Of a stretch of 51,594 nt of DNA, positions 31,296-40,344 are shown in pieces. The DNA is from Litorilituus sp. (GTDB taxonomy: Bacteria; Pseudomonadota; Gammaproteobacteria; Enterobacterales; Alteromonadaceae): assembly GCA_030754235.1 (NCBI GenBank), contig JASMAS010000099.1:1-51594 (forward strand), read 5' to 3'. The notes below the pieces were generated by a model. That model searched no databases and was not told where the DNA came from. It saw nothing but the letters and a program-made list of their open reading frames with translations. Made by a program: the position numbers and the translations under genes. Position 1 is the stretch's first letter, and each line of letters begins with the position of its first letter.

Positions 31296-31337
31296 GTAAA
31301 ATTAATCTTTAAATTATAATTTAAAAATTAATTTTAC
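31296..31337. promoter_or_regulatory. 42-bp near-perfect palindrome upstream of putA
   Basis: Two 21-base arms centred between 31316 and 31317 pair at 20 of 21 positions (the exception is 31307/31326). The central 16 bases TTAAATTATAATTTAA are perfectly palindromic and the outermost bases are G:C. It ends 112 bp before the putA start. An operator for a dimeric or higher-order regulator, perhaps the Lrp-family protein encoded just after putA, is inferred. The extreme AT content means a cruciform or intrinsically bent site is also possible. Confidence 0.6.
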
Positions 31338-31449
31338 TAAAATCAATTTTATTAAACTCACGCATGTATAGCAATATAACTAAACATTTTAACAGTAAGC
31401 TTAATAAGATTGTTATCGCTCCATATTGATAACTTTTTGAGGAAAAACC

Positions 31450-34400
31450 ATGCTATTCACAGGTTCATTAACATCTGAAAGTGCTTTGCGTCAGAAAATC
31501 CGTGATTTTTATCGTATTGATGAAAATGTTGCCGTTGACCATATTTTACCTGAGGCTGAAGTTAATGTAAGCGCGCGAAGTCGAGCATGGGAACGTGCTC
31601 GACAAATGGTTTTGAAAATTCGTCAAGATCAAGAAGGTAATGGTGCCATAGATGCTTTGCTCAATGAGTACTCATTATCATCTGAAGAAGGTGTGGTGTT
31701 AATGTGTTTAGCTGAAGCGTTACTTCGTGTGCCAGACAAACACACTCAAGATGAGCTTATTCGAGATAAAATATCACAAGGTAAATGGAGTAGTCACTTA
31801 GGAACGAGTGATTCGCTTTTTGTTAATGCTTCATCGTGGGGGTTATTGATCACCGGTTCTATGGTGGATTATGCCGATAAACGCAAACAAGACAGGTTTG
31901 GATTATTAAAGAAAATAGTGGGCCGTTTAGGGGAACCTGTTATTCGTAAATCAATGAATTTTGCGATGAAAGTAATGGGTAAACAATTTGTCATGGGTGA
32001 AACCATAGGCGCTGCGACAGAACGTGCTGCTGAAAAAGAACAAAAAGGTTATGTTTATTCCTATGACATGTTAGGGGAGGGCGCTCGCACTATGGCTGAT
32101 GCCGAACGCTACTTAAAGTCTTACCAAAAAGCAATTGAAGTCATAGGGCAAGTGGCTAAAACCTCGGGTAAGAATGATCCTCGTACAGTACCTGGCATCT
32201 CAGTGAAGCTTTCTGCTATTCATCCAAGGTATGAATTTAGCCATCAAAGCCGAGTCATGAATGAAATTGTGCCAAAATTAAAAGCGCTTTGTCTGCAAGC
32301 CAAGCAATACAATATTGGTTTAACGGTCGATGCAGAAGAGTCGGAACGCTTAGATATTTCCCTTGATATTATTGAAGCGGTATTTGCGGATGCAGATTTA
32401 GGCGACTGGCAAGGGTTTGGTATTGCACTGCAAGCATACCAAAAACGTGCTATTTTTGTGGTGGATTGGCTTAGAGATTTAACCCTTCGCACACACCGTA
32501 AAATGATGGTTCGCTTGGTTAAAGGGGCTTATTGGGATACTGAAATTAAAAATGCTCAAAAAGAGGGGATGATTCATTTCCCTGTTTTTACGCGCAAATC
32601 ATCAACTGATGTTTCTTACCATGCTTGTGCCAATAAGTTGTTAGCATATCGAGACAGTATTTATCCACAATTTGCCACTCATAATGCCTATACAGCAGCA
32701 ACTATTGTTGAACTTGCAGGGGATGACAAAGAAGGTTTCGAATTTCAGTGTTTACACGGTATGGGAGACTCTCTATATGATCAAGTTGTTTCCCAAGAAA
32801 ATATACAATGTCGCATTTATGCACCAGTTGGTCATCATGAAGACTTATTGGCTTATTTAGTCAGGCGCTTATTAGAAAATGGTGCCAACTCCTCGTTTGT
32901 GAATGCCATTGTTGATGAATCGCAACCGGTTGAGTCATTGCTAGAAGATCCGGTAGAAAAAACTCAGCGTTTAAAAAATAAGTACAATAAGCAAATTATT
33001 TTACCGATAGACCTTTATCGTCAAGAAAAAAATGGCACAGGTTATGGCGAAGGTCGTGATAATTCAAAGGGGATAGATTTATCCGATATTAATGAAATAA
33101 CACCACTTAAAAAAGCATTAGATAATTGGTTTACTGGGCATTTATTAAATAAAAATGAGGTACCAGAGAATGCCGTCGCGGTTAAAAACCCTGCAAATCA
33201 CAGTGAAATTATAGGTTTTCACCAGCATGATAATGAAGCCGCAATGCAGTTGATGATTGATAATGCTCAGTCAGCATTTATATCATGGTCACAAACAGCC
33301 GTTGCTGAGCGTAGCGCGTTATTGTGTCGTATAGCTGATATTCTAGAGCGTCATAGTGACGAGTTAATTGCCCTGTGTATTAAAGAAGCAGGCAAAGTTG
33401 CTCAAGATGGCATTGATGAAGTGCGCGAGGCCGTCGATTTTTGCCGATACTATGCAGCACGAGCGCTAGAGCAAAGTAAAGATAAACGTCTTGAAGCACG
33501 TGGGGTGGTGCTTTGTATTAGCCCATGGAACTTTCCATTAGCGATTTTTTTAGGCCAAGTCGCTGCTGCCATTGCCACAGGTAATACGGTGCTTGCGAAG
33601 CCTGCAGAGCAAACAGGCTTAATTGCCTTAAGAACTATTGAGTTAATGCAGTCAGTTGGTTTACCCGTAAATGTCGTGCAAGCTGTTATTGCCCGTGGAA
33701 GCGCAGTAGGTAATACCATAGTACCAGATATGCGTGTTGCGGCTGTTATGTTTACCGGTTCAACTGAAACAGGCACTCGCATATCGCAAACTTTAGCCGA
33801 GCGAGGTGGTGATCAAATCCCTTTGATTGCTGAGACCGGTGGACAAAACTGTATGATAGTTGACTCTACGGCCTTACCAGAGCAAGTGGTTGATGATGTG
33901 ATTTCATCTGGTTTTCAATCAGCGGGTCAACGCTGCTCAGCATTACGTGTATTATTTTTACAAGAAGATATTGCTGATACGGTCATTACAATGCTTAAAG
34001 GAGCTTTAGCTGAGTTACATATAGGCAACCCTGCCAAATTGAGTACCGATGTTGGTCCTGTGATTGATCAAAAAGCACTTGATGCCCTTAATAGCCATAG
34101 TGATTACATGGAAACTAATGGTGAGCTTTTATATCAATGCGCTATAGGTAACGAAGTTAATGACGCACAAGGGCACTACTTTTTCGCACCACGCTTATAT
34201 GAAATTAATGATATTAGTGTCTTAACTAAAGAAGTTTTTGGCCCTTGTGTACATGTTGTTCGTTTTAAAGGCAATGAAATTGAGCAAGTGATTGAAAGAG
34301 TTAATAGCACAGGCTTTGGCTTAACCATGGGCATTCATACGCGCATTGAACACAGAGCAATTAATTTAGCTAAACTCTCACGTGCAGGCAATGTGTATAT

Positions 34401-35295
34401 CAACCGCAATATGATAGGTGCAATTGTTGGTGTTCAACCTTTTGGTGGTCGAGGTCTTTCTGGCACGGGCCCTAAGGCGGGGGGACCAAATTACTTATCT
34501 CGTTTGGTGGTTGAAAAAGCGACGCCAGATGAAGAACAATTTAACGTCACGTCTTCACAAGCAAAAGCCCTTGCTAGTGATGAAAAGTCTCATCGAGAAG
34601 CAAATATTTTAATGAGTAAAGCCAATATGGCTGAAAAAGTGTGGCGTTTAACTGACCTTAATAGCCGTATATCATGCGCTCGTCAGTTATTAGCCAAAAT
34701 AGCTCATGTGGAAATTGTTGATGATTTAGCCGATGATTTAAACCGGACGTTAGCTTCAGCCCGTAATCAATTAATCAATATTGAAAAACGCATGAAAAAA
34801 CCATTAGAGTTACCGGGTCCAACAGGTGAGTCTAATGTTCTGTATCTAGAAAACCGCGGTACAGTAGTTTGTTTTGCTGATGAAAAAGTAAGTTTTCATT
34901 TTTGGGCAATATCGTTAGTAACAGCCTTAGCAACAGGTAATGCAGTGGTGACAGTAGTGTCAGATTTATTCTATGAAGAAGCGCTAGCTTTTAGAGATAA
35001 GTTTGTTTCTACAGGCGCTGATAAAGGAGTATTACAAGTAGCGAAACTCTGTCACTTGGAAACTATGCTAGCTCACCCTGCACTATCGGGTGTGGTTGTT
35101 GATAGTCAGTGTGATCTTAAGCATTATATGAGTGAAAAACTTGCTCAACGCCAAGGCGCAATTTTACCTGTGATTACATCAGAATATTTTGATACCCTAA
35201 TACAACGTTTACTAACAGAAAAAACTATTAGTATTGATACTACGGCTTCTGGCGGCAATACATCCTTGATGACCTTGGTTGAAGATGAAGAATAA
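31450..35295 (+). CDS. putA: Bifunctional proline dehydrogenase/P5C dehydrogenase PutA
   Basis: Oxidises proline to glutamate in two steps, with intramolecular channelling of P5C. The 1281-aa protein lacks the N-terminal ribbon-helix-helix DNA-binding domain of E. coli PutA. After a helical region come the FAD-dependent proline dehydrogenase barrel (about 170-490; GISVKLSAIHPRYE, RLVKGAYWDTEIK, ATHNAYT), the P5C dehydrogenase (about 565-1025; catalytic Glu795 in IAETGGQN and Cys829 in SAGQRCSALR), and a C-terminal ALDH-like lid domain ending SGGNTSLMTL. This is the type B architecture. Without its own DNA-binding domain it cannot self-repress, so an external regulator is expected. Confidence 0.97.
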   Translation: MLFTGSLTSESALRQKIRDFYRIDENVAVDHILPEAEVNVSARSRAWERARQMVLKIRQDQEGNGAIDALLNEYSLSSEEGVVLMCLAEALLRVPDKHTQDELIRDKISQGKWSSHLGTSDSLFVNASSWGLLITGSMVDYADKRKQDRFGLLKKIVGRLGEPVIRKSMNFAMKVMGKQFVMGETIGAATERAAEKEQKGYVYSYDMLGEGARTMADAERYLKSYQKAIEVIGQVAKTSGKNDPRTVPGISVKLSAIHPRYEFSHQSRVMNEIVPKLKALCLQAKQYNIGLTVDAEESERLDISLDIIEAVFADADLGDWQGFGIALQAYQKRAIFVVDWLRDLTLRTHRKMMVRLVKGAYWDTEIKNAQKEGMIHFPVFTRKSSTDVSYHACANKLLAYRDSIYPQFATHNAYTAATIVELAGDDKEGFEFQCLHGMGDSLYDQVVSQENIQCRIYAPVGHHEDLLAYLVRRLLENGANSSFVNAIVDESQPVESLLEDPVEKTQRLKNKYNKQIILPIDLYRQEKNGTGYGEGRDNSKGIDLSDINEITPLKKALDNWFTGHLLNKNEVPENAVAVKNPANHSEIIGFHQHDNEAAMQLMIDNAQSAFISWSQTAVAERSALLCRIADILERHSDELIALCIKEAGKVAQDGIDEVREAVDFCRYYAARALEQSKDKRLEARGVVLCISPWNFPLAIFLGQVAAAIATGNTVLAKPAEQTGLIALRTIELMQSVGLPVNVVQAVIARGSAVGNTIVPDMRVAAVMFTGSTETGTRISQTLAERGGDQIPLIAETGGQNCMIVDSTALPEQVVDDVISSGFQSAGQRCSALRVLFLQEDIADTVITMLKGALAELHIGNPAKLSTDVGPVIDQKALDALNSHSDYMETNGELLYQCAIGNEVNDAQGHYFFAPRLYEINDISVLTKEVFGPCVHVVRFKGNEIEQVIERVNSTGFGLTMGIHTRIEHRAINLAKLSRAGNVYINRNMIGAIVGVQPFGGRGLSGTGPKAGGPNYLSRLVVEKATPDEEQFNVTSSQAKALASDEKSHREANILMSKANMAEKVWRLTDLNSRISCARQLLAKIAHVEIVDDLADDLNRTLASARNQLINIEKRMKKPLELPGPTGESNVLYLENRGTVVCFADEKVSFHFWAISLVTALATGNAVVTVVSDLFYEEALAFRDKFVSTGADKGVLQVAKLCHLETMLAHPALSGVVVDSQCDLKHYMSEKLAQRQGAILPVITSEYFDTLIQRLLTEKTISIDTTASGGNTSLMTLVEDEE

Positions 35296-35331
35296 TTTAC
35301 GCATTATAGTTGAGCTTATTTGAGGCTTATC

Positions 35332-35366
35332 AAAGGCGTGTTCTCTTGAACACGCCTTTTTCTTTT
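35332..35366 (+). terminator. Intrinsic terminator of putA
   Basis: Perfect 12-bp stem AAAGGCGTGTTC / GAACACGCCTTT (35332-35343 and 35348-35359) around a TCTT loop, followed by a T-rich tract. It separates putA from the Lrp-family gene, which therefore needs its own promoter. Confidence 0.92.
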
Positions 35367-35427
35367 TAAACCATTAAATCTATGTCAATATTCTATTAAG
35401 ACAGAATGACCTTCGTTAAAAATTGAT

Positions 35428-35898
35428 ATGAACAAAATAAAACCCTTAGACCGTATTGATATGTCGATTCTTAAAATCTTGCAAGCTAATGGCAGAATTT
35501 CAAATGTCGACCTAGCCAACAAAATCAACTTAAGTGCAAGCCCTTGTCTAGATAGGGTAAAACGCTTAGAAGCAGAAGGTTATATTCAGCGCTATGGAGC
35601 CTTTTTAAATGCCCGTAAACTTGACTATGGAATGACCGCTTATATTCAAGTAACCTTGGATAGGACAACAGCAGATATTTTTAAACGCTTTAAAATGGAA
35701 GTGGTTAATATTAAAGAAATTGTCGAATGTCACTTGATTGCCGGTGGCTATGATTATTTACTGAAAATTAGGTTTGCCGATATTGAAAGTTATCGACTAG
35801 TGTTAGAGAAGGTTGCTGATTTACCGGCTATTTCTCAAACCAATACTTATATGGTAACAGAGCACATCAAAGAAGATAGTGGTGTGCCATTTGATTAG
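35428..35898 (+). CDS. Lrp/AsnC-family transcriptional regulator
   Basis: Feast/famine-type regulator, 156 aa. An N-terminal winged helix-turn-helix (LDRIDMSILKILQANGRIS, DLANKINLSASPCLDRVKRLE; about residues 7-50) is followed by the RAM ligand-binding domain (about 65-145; VECHLIAGGYDYLLKIR). Close to E. coli Lrp in pattern but probably a local paralogue: it sits just after putA, and Lrp-family activators (PutR, BkdR) commonly sit next to the catabolic gene they control. That it regulates putA in response to proline is inference. It is 133 bp downstream of the putA stop. Confidence 0.88.
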   Translation: MNKIKPLDRIDMSILKILQANGRISNVDLANKINLSASPCLDRVKRLEAEGYIQRYGAFLNARKLDYGMTAYIQVTLDRTTADIFKRFKMEVVNIKEIVECHLIAGGYDYLLKIRFADIESYRLVLEKVADLPAISQTNTYMVTEHIKEDSGVPFD

Positions 35899-35923
35899 CT
35901 GTTATTAACATAGGAGAATCAGT

Positions 35924-36766
35924 ATGCATGCACGTGAATATGCATTACAAGCCAATGGCTCTTTTGCGCTACCTGACGCTTGCTTGAAAGTAAAAGCATT
36001 AATGGAAGATGAAAGCTCTATTATCAGTGATTTTGCAGATGTGATCGGTGTTGATCCTTCAATGACGTCAAGACTATTACAAATTGCAAATAGTGCTATT
36101 TATCGCTTTCCTGGTGAAGTTAGCACTATCTCTCGTGCTGTGTCTATTATTGGTACACAAGCTATTTATAATATGATGTTAGTGGATGTTGCTGCTTCAG
36201 CATTTAAACATTTTTCTAACCAAGTGATAGATTTAAAACGCTTTTGGCGAATGAGTGTTTTTTGCGCCTTAGTGTCAAAAAATTTAGCCATAAAAGCCGG
36301 CATCAAAGATATTGAACGACTTTTTGTTGCCGGATTATTGCAAAATTTTGGTGAGTTATTGGTGGCCAAAATTACCCCTGAAATAGCTCAGCGCTGCGAA
36401 CAGTATAATCAAGATAATTTACCTTGGACGCTGCAAGAGTTAGCGCTTGGCTTCACTTACACCAATATTTCTGCGGAATTACTTAAAATTTGGCAATTAC
36501 CTGAAAAAATTATTATTCCTATTCGTCATTGTCATCAAGCGCAAAGTCATCAAATTAACAAGGACGTTAAAGTACTTAACTTAGCTTCAAGACTCGCTTT
36601 ACTCGATAGTCATGTTGAGACGTTTTGTTATGATCAAGTGATTAATGACTCTTTATGCAAAAGTCTTAAGTTAACAGAAGAGGATATTTCACAGGCTGTT
36701 AAATTTGCAGAAGAAGATGCGATAAGTATTTTAACTTTGATGAACCCTAAGCTATTTTCACGATAA
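35924..36766 (+). CDS. HDOD-domain signalling protein
   Basis: Single HDOD domain protein, 280 aa, related to HD-GYP/HD domains but without the metal-binding His-Asp set. Characteristic segments are the N-terminal FALPDACLKVKALMEDE and SMTSRLLQIANSAIYRFP with ISRAVSIIGTQAIYNMML (about 15-85), and the helical DIERLFVAGLLQNFGELL. No second output domain is present. HDOD proteins act in signal transduction, often tied to cyclic-di-GMP or chemotaxis systems; the specific role is unknown. Start ATG has a good AGGAG ribosome-binding site; it lies 25 bp after the Lrp-family gene and is probably cotranscribed with it. Confidence 0.85.
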   Translation: MHAREYALQANGSFALPDACLKVKALMEDESSIISDFADVIGVDPSMTSRLLQIANSAIYRFPGEVSTISRAVSIIGTQAIYNMMLVDVAASAFKHFSNQVIDLKRFWRMSVFCALVSKNLAIKAGIKDIERLFVAGLLQNFGELLVAKITPEIAQRCEQYNQDNLPWTLQELALGFTYTNISAELLKIWQLPEKIIIPIRHCHQAQSHQINKDVKVLNLASRLALLDSHVETFCYDQVINDSLCKSLKLTEEDISQAVKFAEEDAISILTLMNPKLFSR

Positions 36767-36942
36767 TCCTAAATAAAATATCCCTAAGTGGATTAAATAC
36801 TATACACTTCGTAGTTGGTTTATGTTGACCTTTAAGGAGACAAGGTTGATAAAGCTTGCTAGCATCAAGCGTTTTATAAAATAAAAACGTAGGGGACTGT
36901 TTAATAGTCCCTCATTATAATAAGTATAAGTGAAGGAAGTTT

Positions 36943-38364
36943 ATGAGCGAACCTAGAGAAAATTTTAGCTCCCGTATTGGTTTTATTTTAGCAGCGGCGG
37001 GCTCTGCTGTGGGGATTGGTAATTTAGTCGGATTTCCAGTCAATGCAGCTAAAAATGGCGGTGGTGCATTTTTAATTATGTACGCGATATTTGTATTTTT
37101 AATCTGTTTGCCGGTAATGATAGCTGAAATGGCTGTAGGTAGAAAAACGGCTAAAGAACCCGTAGGAGCCTATAAAACATTAAGTGGCAATAGCTCCTTG
37201 TGGGGAGCTGCTGGTCTACTAGGTGTGCTGACACCTTTTATGATTGCTGTTTTTTATATGGTGATCACCGTGTGGATTTTGGGCTATCTTGTGCTAACCA
37301 TTACGGGTAATTTAGAGTATTTAGCTAGCGACGGTTTTGGTGAGTTTATCAATAGCCCTTATTTGTTTTTAGCTATGGCCGTTGTTGCGGCGGTGGTTAA
37401 TTTTATTTTAGTAGCAGGGGTTAAAGATGGTATCGAAAAAGCAGCTAAAATATTAATGCCTTCTTTATTTGTTATGCTCATTATCATGGTTATTTTTGTA
37501 TTAAGCCTAGATAATGCTTTTGCAGGTGTTAAGTTTTTCATCATACCAGACATAAGTAAAATCACTCCTAGCGTTGTTAACGGTGCTTTATCTCAAGCCT
37601 TTTTCTCCTTGTCGCTTGGTATGGGGATTTTAATTACTTATGGCTCTTACATAAACCGCCAAACAAATATTCCTAGTTCTGCAAAATTGGTGGCAATTAC
37701 CGACACAGGTGTTGCTTTTGTTGCTGGATTAATGATTTTACCTGCGGTTTTTTCGTTTAATCCTAATATTGTTCCAAGTGAGCTAAGTGATAGTTCGGTG
37801 TCATTAATCTTTACTTTCTTACCGAAAATATTTTTAGCCCTGCAAAGCTCCATTGGTTATTTTGGTGCAAGCGCAATTGCCGCACTTTTCTTTCTTTTAG
37901 TCTTTTTTGCTGCAATCACTTCATTAGTGTCTATCATTGAAGTACCCGTTTCTTATTTAGTGACAGAGAAAAAACATACGCGAAAAAAAGCCTTATCAAT
38001 TTTATTGATGACAGCAGGGATTTTGACTATTTTTGCTACCGTTTCCTTTGGCATGGTGGCTTTCTTTACCGAATTTACGACCTATGCTGGTGGTACTAAA
38101 TCTTTCTTTGATGTGGTTTATGATATTTTCTATGATACTATTTTACCACTTAATGGTTTTTTACTTTGTGTTTTTGTTAGTTACCGATGGAAAAAGAATA
38201 AACTCTCCGAGGAACTTGCGCTAGGAAATGATGGCTATATTGGCTCTTGGGTAGAAAAGTATATTAACTTTTCACTAGGTACCTTTATTCCTGCTATTGT
38301 GTTAATTATTTTTATCAATACCGTAGCACAAAAGTTTTTTGCTGTAAGTTTGTTTGGTTTTTAG
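36943..38364 (+). CDS. Sodium-dependent transporter of the NSS/SNF family
   Basis: Inner-membrane Na+-coupled symporter related to LeuT and TnaT, 473 aa, with about 11-12 membrane helices. The family-defining first segment RIGFILAAAGSAVGIGNLVGFP (broken TM1 helix that binds Na+ and substrate) and the TM6 region NGALSQAFFSLSLGMGILITYGSY are present. Substrates of bacterial NSS proteins are mostly amino acids; the exact one cannot be read from sequence. Its place near putA and an Lrp-type regulator would suit an amino acid. It ends with a clear terminator. Confidence 0.9.
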   Translation: MSEPRENFSSRIGFILAAAGSAVGIGNLVGFPVNAAKNGGGAFLIMYAIFVFLICLPVMIAEMAVGRKTAKEPVGAYKTLSGNSSLWGAAGLLGVLTPFMIAVFYMVITVWILGYLVLTITGNLEYLASDGFGEFINSPYLFLAMAVVAAVVNFILVAGVKDGIEKAAKILMPSLFVMLIIMVIFVLSLDNAFAGVKFFIIPDISKITPSVVNGALSQAFFSLSLGMGILITYGSYINRQTNIPSSAKLVAITDTGVAFVAGLMILPAVFSFNPNIVPSELSDSSVSLIFTFLPKIFLALQSSIGYFGASAIAALFFLLVFFAAITSLVSIIEVPVSYLVTEKKHTRKKALSILLMTAGILTIFATVSFGMVAFFTEFTTYAGGTKSFFDVVYDIFYDTILPLNGFLLCVFVSYRWKKNKLSEELALGNDGYIGSWVEKYINFSLGTFIPAIVLIIFINTVAQKFFAVSLFGF

Positions 38365-38407
38365 CTAAGCATAATTGCTAGAAACCCTATAAACATTTTG
38401 GAACACT

Positions 38408-38441
38408 AAGCCGAGCAATGTTATTATTGTTCGGCTTTTTC
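38408..38441 (+). terminator. Intrinsic terminator of the NSS transporter gene
   Basis: AAGCCGAGCAAT (38408-38419) pairs with ATTGTTCGGCTT (38426-38437) with one G:T wobble and a six-base loop, then a run of thymines. It lies 44 bp after the stop codon and ends 18 bp before the next start. Confidence 0.88.
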
Positions 38442-38458
38442 ATCTTTAAAACCTCTTT

Positions 38459-39361
38459 ATGATTAAACATATACACACTACAAATTTTACTGACTCTCAG
38501 CGCTTATTTCATGGTCGAGGTCATGCTTATCAACATTTATCTCATGTCAATGTTGATTGGTTGCCGCCAGTAATGTTGATTACTCTATACCAAGACGTGG
38601 AGCAAGATTGGTTATTAACGCAAGCGAAAGCAATAGCGTTATTAACAAATGAGTGTCGTAGTGTACAAGTGCAGCGTCGTTATCAAAAATTTGCGCCGAC
38701 TGAAGTCTTATTAGGCGATGCTATTGAGCAGACAATCGTTTCAGAAAATGGCCTGAATTACCATATTGAATTAGGTAGAGCGCAAAATAGCGGTTTATTT
38801 TTAGATATGAGTTGTGGGCGGACTTGGGTGCAAGCCAATGCGCAAGATAAAAACGTATTGAACCTTTTTGCTTACACCTGTGCTTTTTCAGTAGCCGCAA
38901 CGGCAGGCGGAGCTAAACAAGTGGTTAATATTGATTTAAGCAAAGCCTCGCTAAGTAAGGGAAGGGCAAATCATCAACTAAATAACTTAGCAAAAAAAAA
39001 TGGTAAGCAAGTGGTTTTTGAAGGTGTTGATATTTTTAAATCCAATAGCCGTATCAAAAAATATGGTCAGTATGATTTATTAATTTGTGATCCCCCATCA
39101 TTTCAAATGGGCAGTGTTCACATTGAACGCGATTACGCTAAAATTATTCGCCGAATTCCACAATGGATGAATGCTGATGCTAAATTAGTCTTATGTTTAA
39201 ACTCTCCTGATCTAGATGAGGAATTTCTAAAAAATGAAGTAGCTCGTGAATGCCCAGAATGCATTTTTTTGCAACGCATAGCTAATCCAAGTGTCTTCAA
39301 AGAAGCATATTCAGGTAAAGGTTTGAAGGTGTTAATTTTTCAATATAAACCTACTCAGTAA
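38459..39361 (+). CDS. Class I SAM-dependent methyltransferase (COG1092-like)
   Basis: Cytoplasmic methyltransferase of the RlmI/RlmKL-like group, 300 aa. The SAM-binding motif I is in VLNLFAYTCAFSVAA (about 139-153), the acidic loop in VVNIDLSKASL, and the catalytic-type tetrapeptide in CDPPSF (about 210-215). The preceding GRAQNSGLFLDM is typical of this family. Full-length RlmI has an N-terminal PUA domain; here the N-terminal 80 residues are not an obvious PUA. An rRNA cytosine or guanine is a likely substrate but unproved. It is convergent with the ligase gene, 21 bp apart. Confidence 0.85.
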   Translation: MIKHIHTTNFTDSQRLFHGRGHAYQHLSHVNVDWLPPVMLITLYQDVEQDWLLTQAKAIALLTNECRSVQVQRRYQKFAPTEVLLGDAIEQTIVSENGLNYHIELGRAQNSGLFLDMSCGRTWVQANAQDKNVLNLFAYTCAFSVAATAGGAKQVVNIDLSKASLSKGRANHQLNNLAKKNGKQVVFEGVDIFKSNSRIKKYGQYDLLICDPPSFQMGSVHIERDYAKIIRRIPQWMNADAKLVLCLNSPDLDEEFLKNEVARECPECIFLQRIANPSVFKEAYSGKGLKVLIFQYKPTQ

Positions 39362-39382
39362 TGGCTTTCGCATAATATAGCG

Positions 39383-40243
39383 TTATAACTTGTTTTTCCT
39401 TATTCTTAAAAAGCGTGCAAACCGTGGAATACCAGCCTTAGTAGTGCCATTGTACTGGTAAGTAATAATACTGCCAATGGCAGGCGGGTTAGCGCGCTCT
39501 CTATCGCTAAAGCCTGAGCCAATGTTAAACGTGATCCCTTGTGCTGTTTTTACTGTGATAGCGCCTAGCATGTTCTGATATTTACCCTTACCACTTAGGT
39601 GGGCAATTACTATAGCTTCAGCGTCTTGGTGTTTTTTAAGTTTCATGAGATTGGATGTTCTACCTACTTTGTAATAGGCATTTTCATAATGCATCATTAA
39701 GCCTTCACCTTTGTTTGCAACAATGTTGTTTAGCATACTCTCCACCTGTTCCATATTTTTAAGCTTAATTTGTGGGATCATAGCCAAATACAATGATGAC
39801 GTATTGGTAATTAATTGCTTCATTGTGTTAACCCTTTCTTTAAAAGTGCCCCCTTGCTTGGGTAAATCAAAAATCATAAAACGAACCTTTCTCCAACAGT
39901 TTTCATCAATGTTTTTTTTTCTTACGCAAGAAAGGGCTGATTGAAATTGATCTCTAGCTATCCATAACTCACCGTCCATGCTATTTTGCGGCCAGTGCAG
40001 AGTAAACCATTTAGGGCTATGAATAATATGCCCTTGCCTAGTTAAAAGATGTTTACCATTCCAATACCCTCTGATGCCATCGAGTTTTTCAGACACCCAG
40101 TATTGGCTGACCGCGTTAACACTTTTAAAATTAACGCCTTGCTGAATAGCGAGTTTTTGTTGAGGCTTATCTTGAGCAGCAATGGGTAGGCACAATAGAT
40201 AGGTGAGTAGAAAAACGGGTAGGGGGTATTTCATTGAGCACAT
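39383..40243 (-). CDS. ligE: Exported minimal ATP-dependent DNA ligase (LigE type)
   Basis: Single-subunit nick-sealing DNA ligase, 286 aa, with only the nucleotidyltransferase and OB-fold domains. The adenylated Lys53 is in motif I SEKLDGIRG; motif III DGELW, motif IV KGEGLMMHYENA and motif V LMKLKKHQDAEAI are recognisable. An N-terminal signal peptide (hydrophobic LPVFLLTYLLCLPIAA, cleavage probably after AA at about residue 23) places it in the periplasm, as known for LigE of Neisseria, Haemophilus, Vibrio and Psychromonas. How such enzymes obtain ATP outside the cell is unsettled. The replicative ligase would be the NAD-dependent LigA elsewhere. An ATG three codons in (40234) is an alternative start. 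Confidence 0.92.
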   Translation of the reverse strand: MCSMKYPLPVFLLTYLLCLPIAAQDKPQQKLAIQQGVNFKSVNAVSQYWVSEKLDGIRGYWNGKHLLTRQGHIIHSPKWFTLHWPQNSMDGELWIARDQFQSALSCVRKKNIDENCWRKVRFMIFDLPKQGGTFKERVNTMKQLITNTSSLYLAMIPQIKLKNMEQVESMLNNIVANKGEGLMMHYENAYYKVGRTSNLMKLKKHQDAEAIVIAHLSGKGKYQNMLGAITVKTAQGITFNIGSGFSDRERANPPAIGSIITYQYNGTTKAGIPRFARFLRIRKNKL

Positions 40244-40278
40244 CCATGTCGTTATTATTGAATAAGTTTAATCATTGT

Positions 40279-40309
40279 TAAGCATAGTCTATAAAGTTGA
40301 CTATGCTTA
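40279..40309. promoter_or_regulatory. Perfect 11-bp inverted repeat between ligE and the basic-protein gene
   Basis: TAAGCATAGTC (40279-40289) and GACTATGCTTA (40299-40309) are exact inverse copies separated by nine AT-rich bases. It lies in the 101-bp divergent promoter region, 36 bp from each start codon. A shared operator is the simplest reading; there is no T-tract to suggest a terminator. The regulator is unknown. Confidence 0.55.
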
Positions 40310-40344
40310 TAGCAGATGGATTACTGCATTCAAGGATTGAATCT

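Larger units (their letters stand above)
31110..31449. other. murA-putA intergenic region
   Basis: 340 bp without a gene. It carries the murA terminator (31137-31167), a 42-bp AT-rich palindrome (31296-31337) and the putA leader with a GAGGA ribosome-binding site at about 31439-31443. Confidence 0.8.

Noticed and set aside
39383..40243. Ligase as a prophage or replicative enzyme
   Set aside because: The signal peptide and minimal domain layout match the exported LigE group, and no phage genes are nearby.
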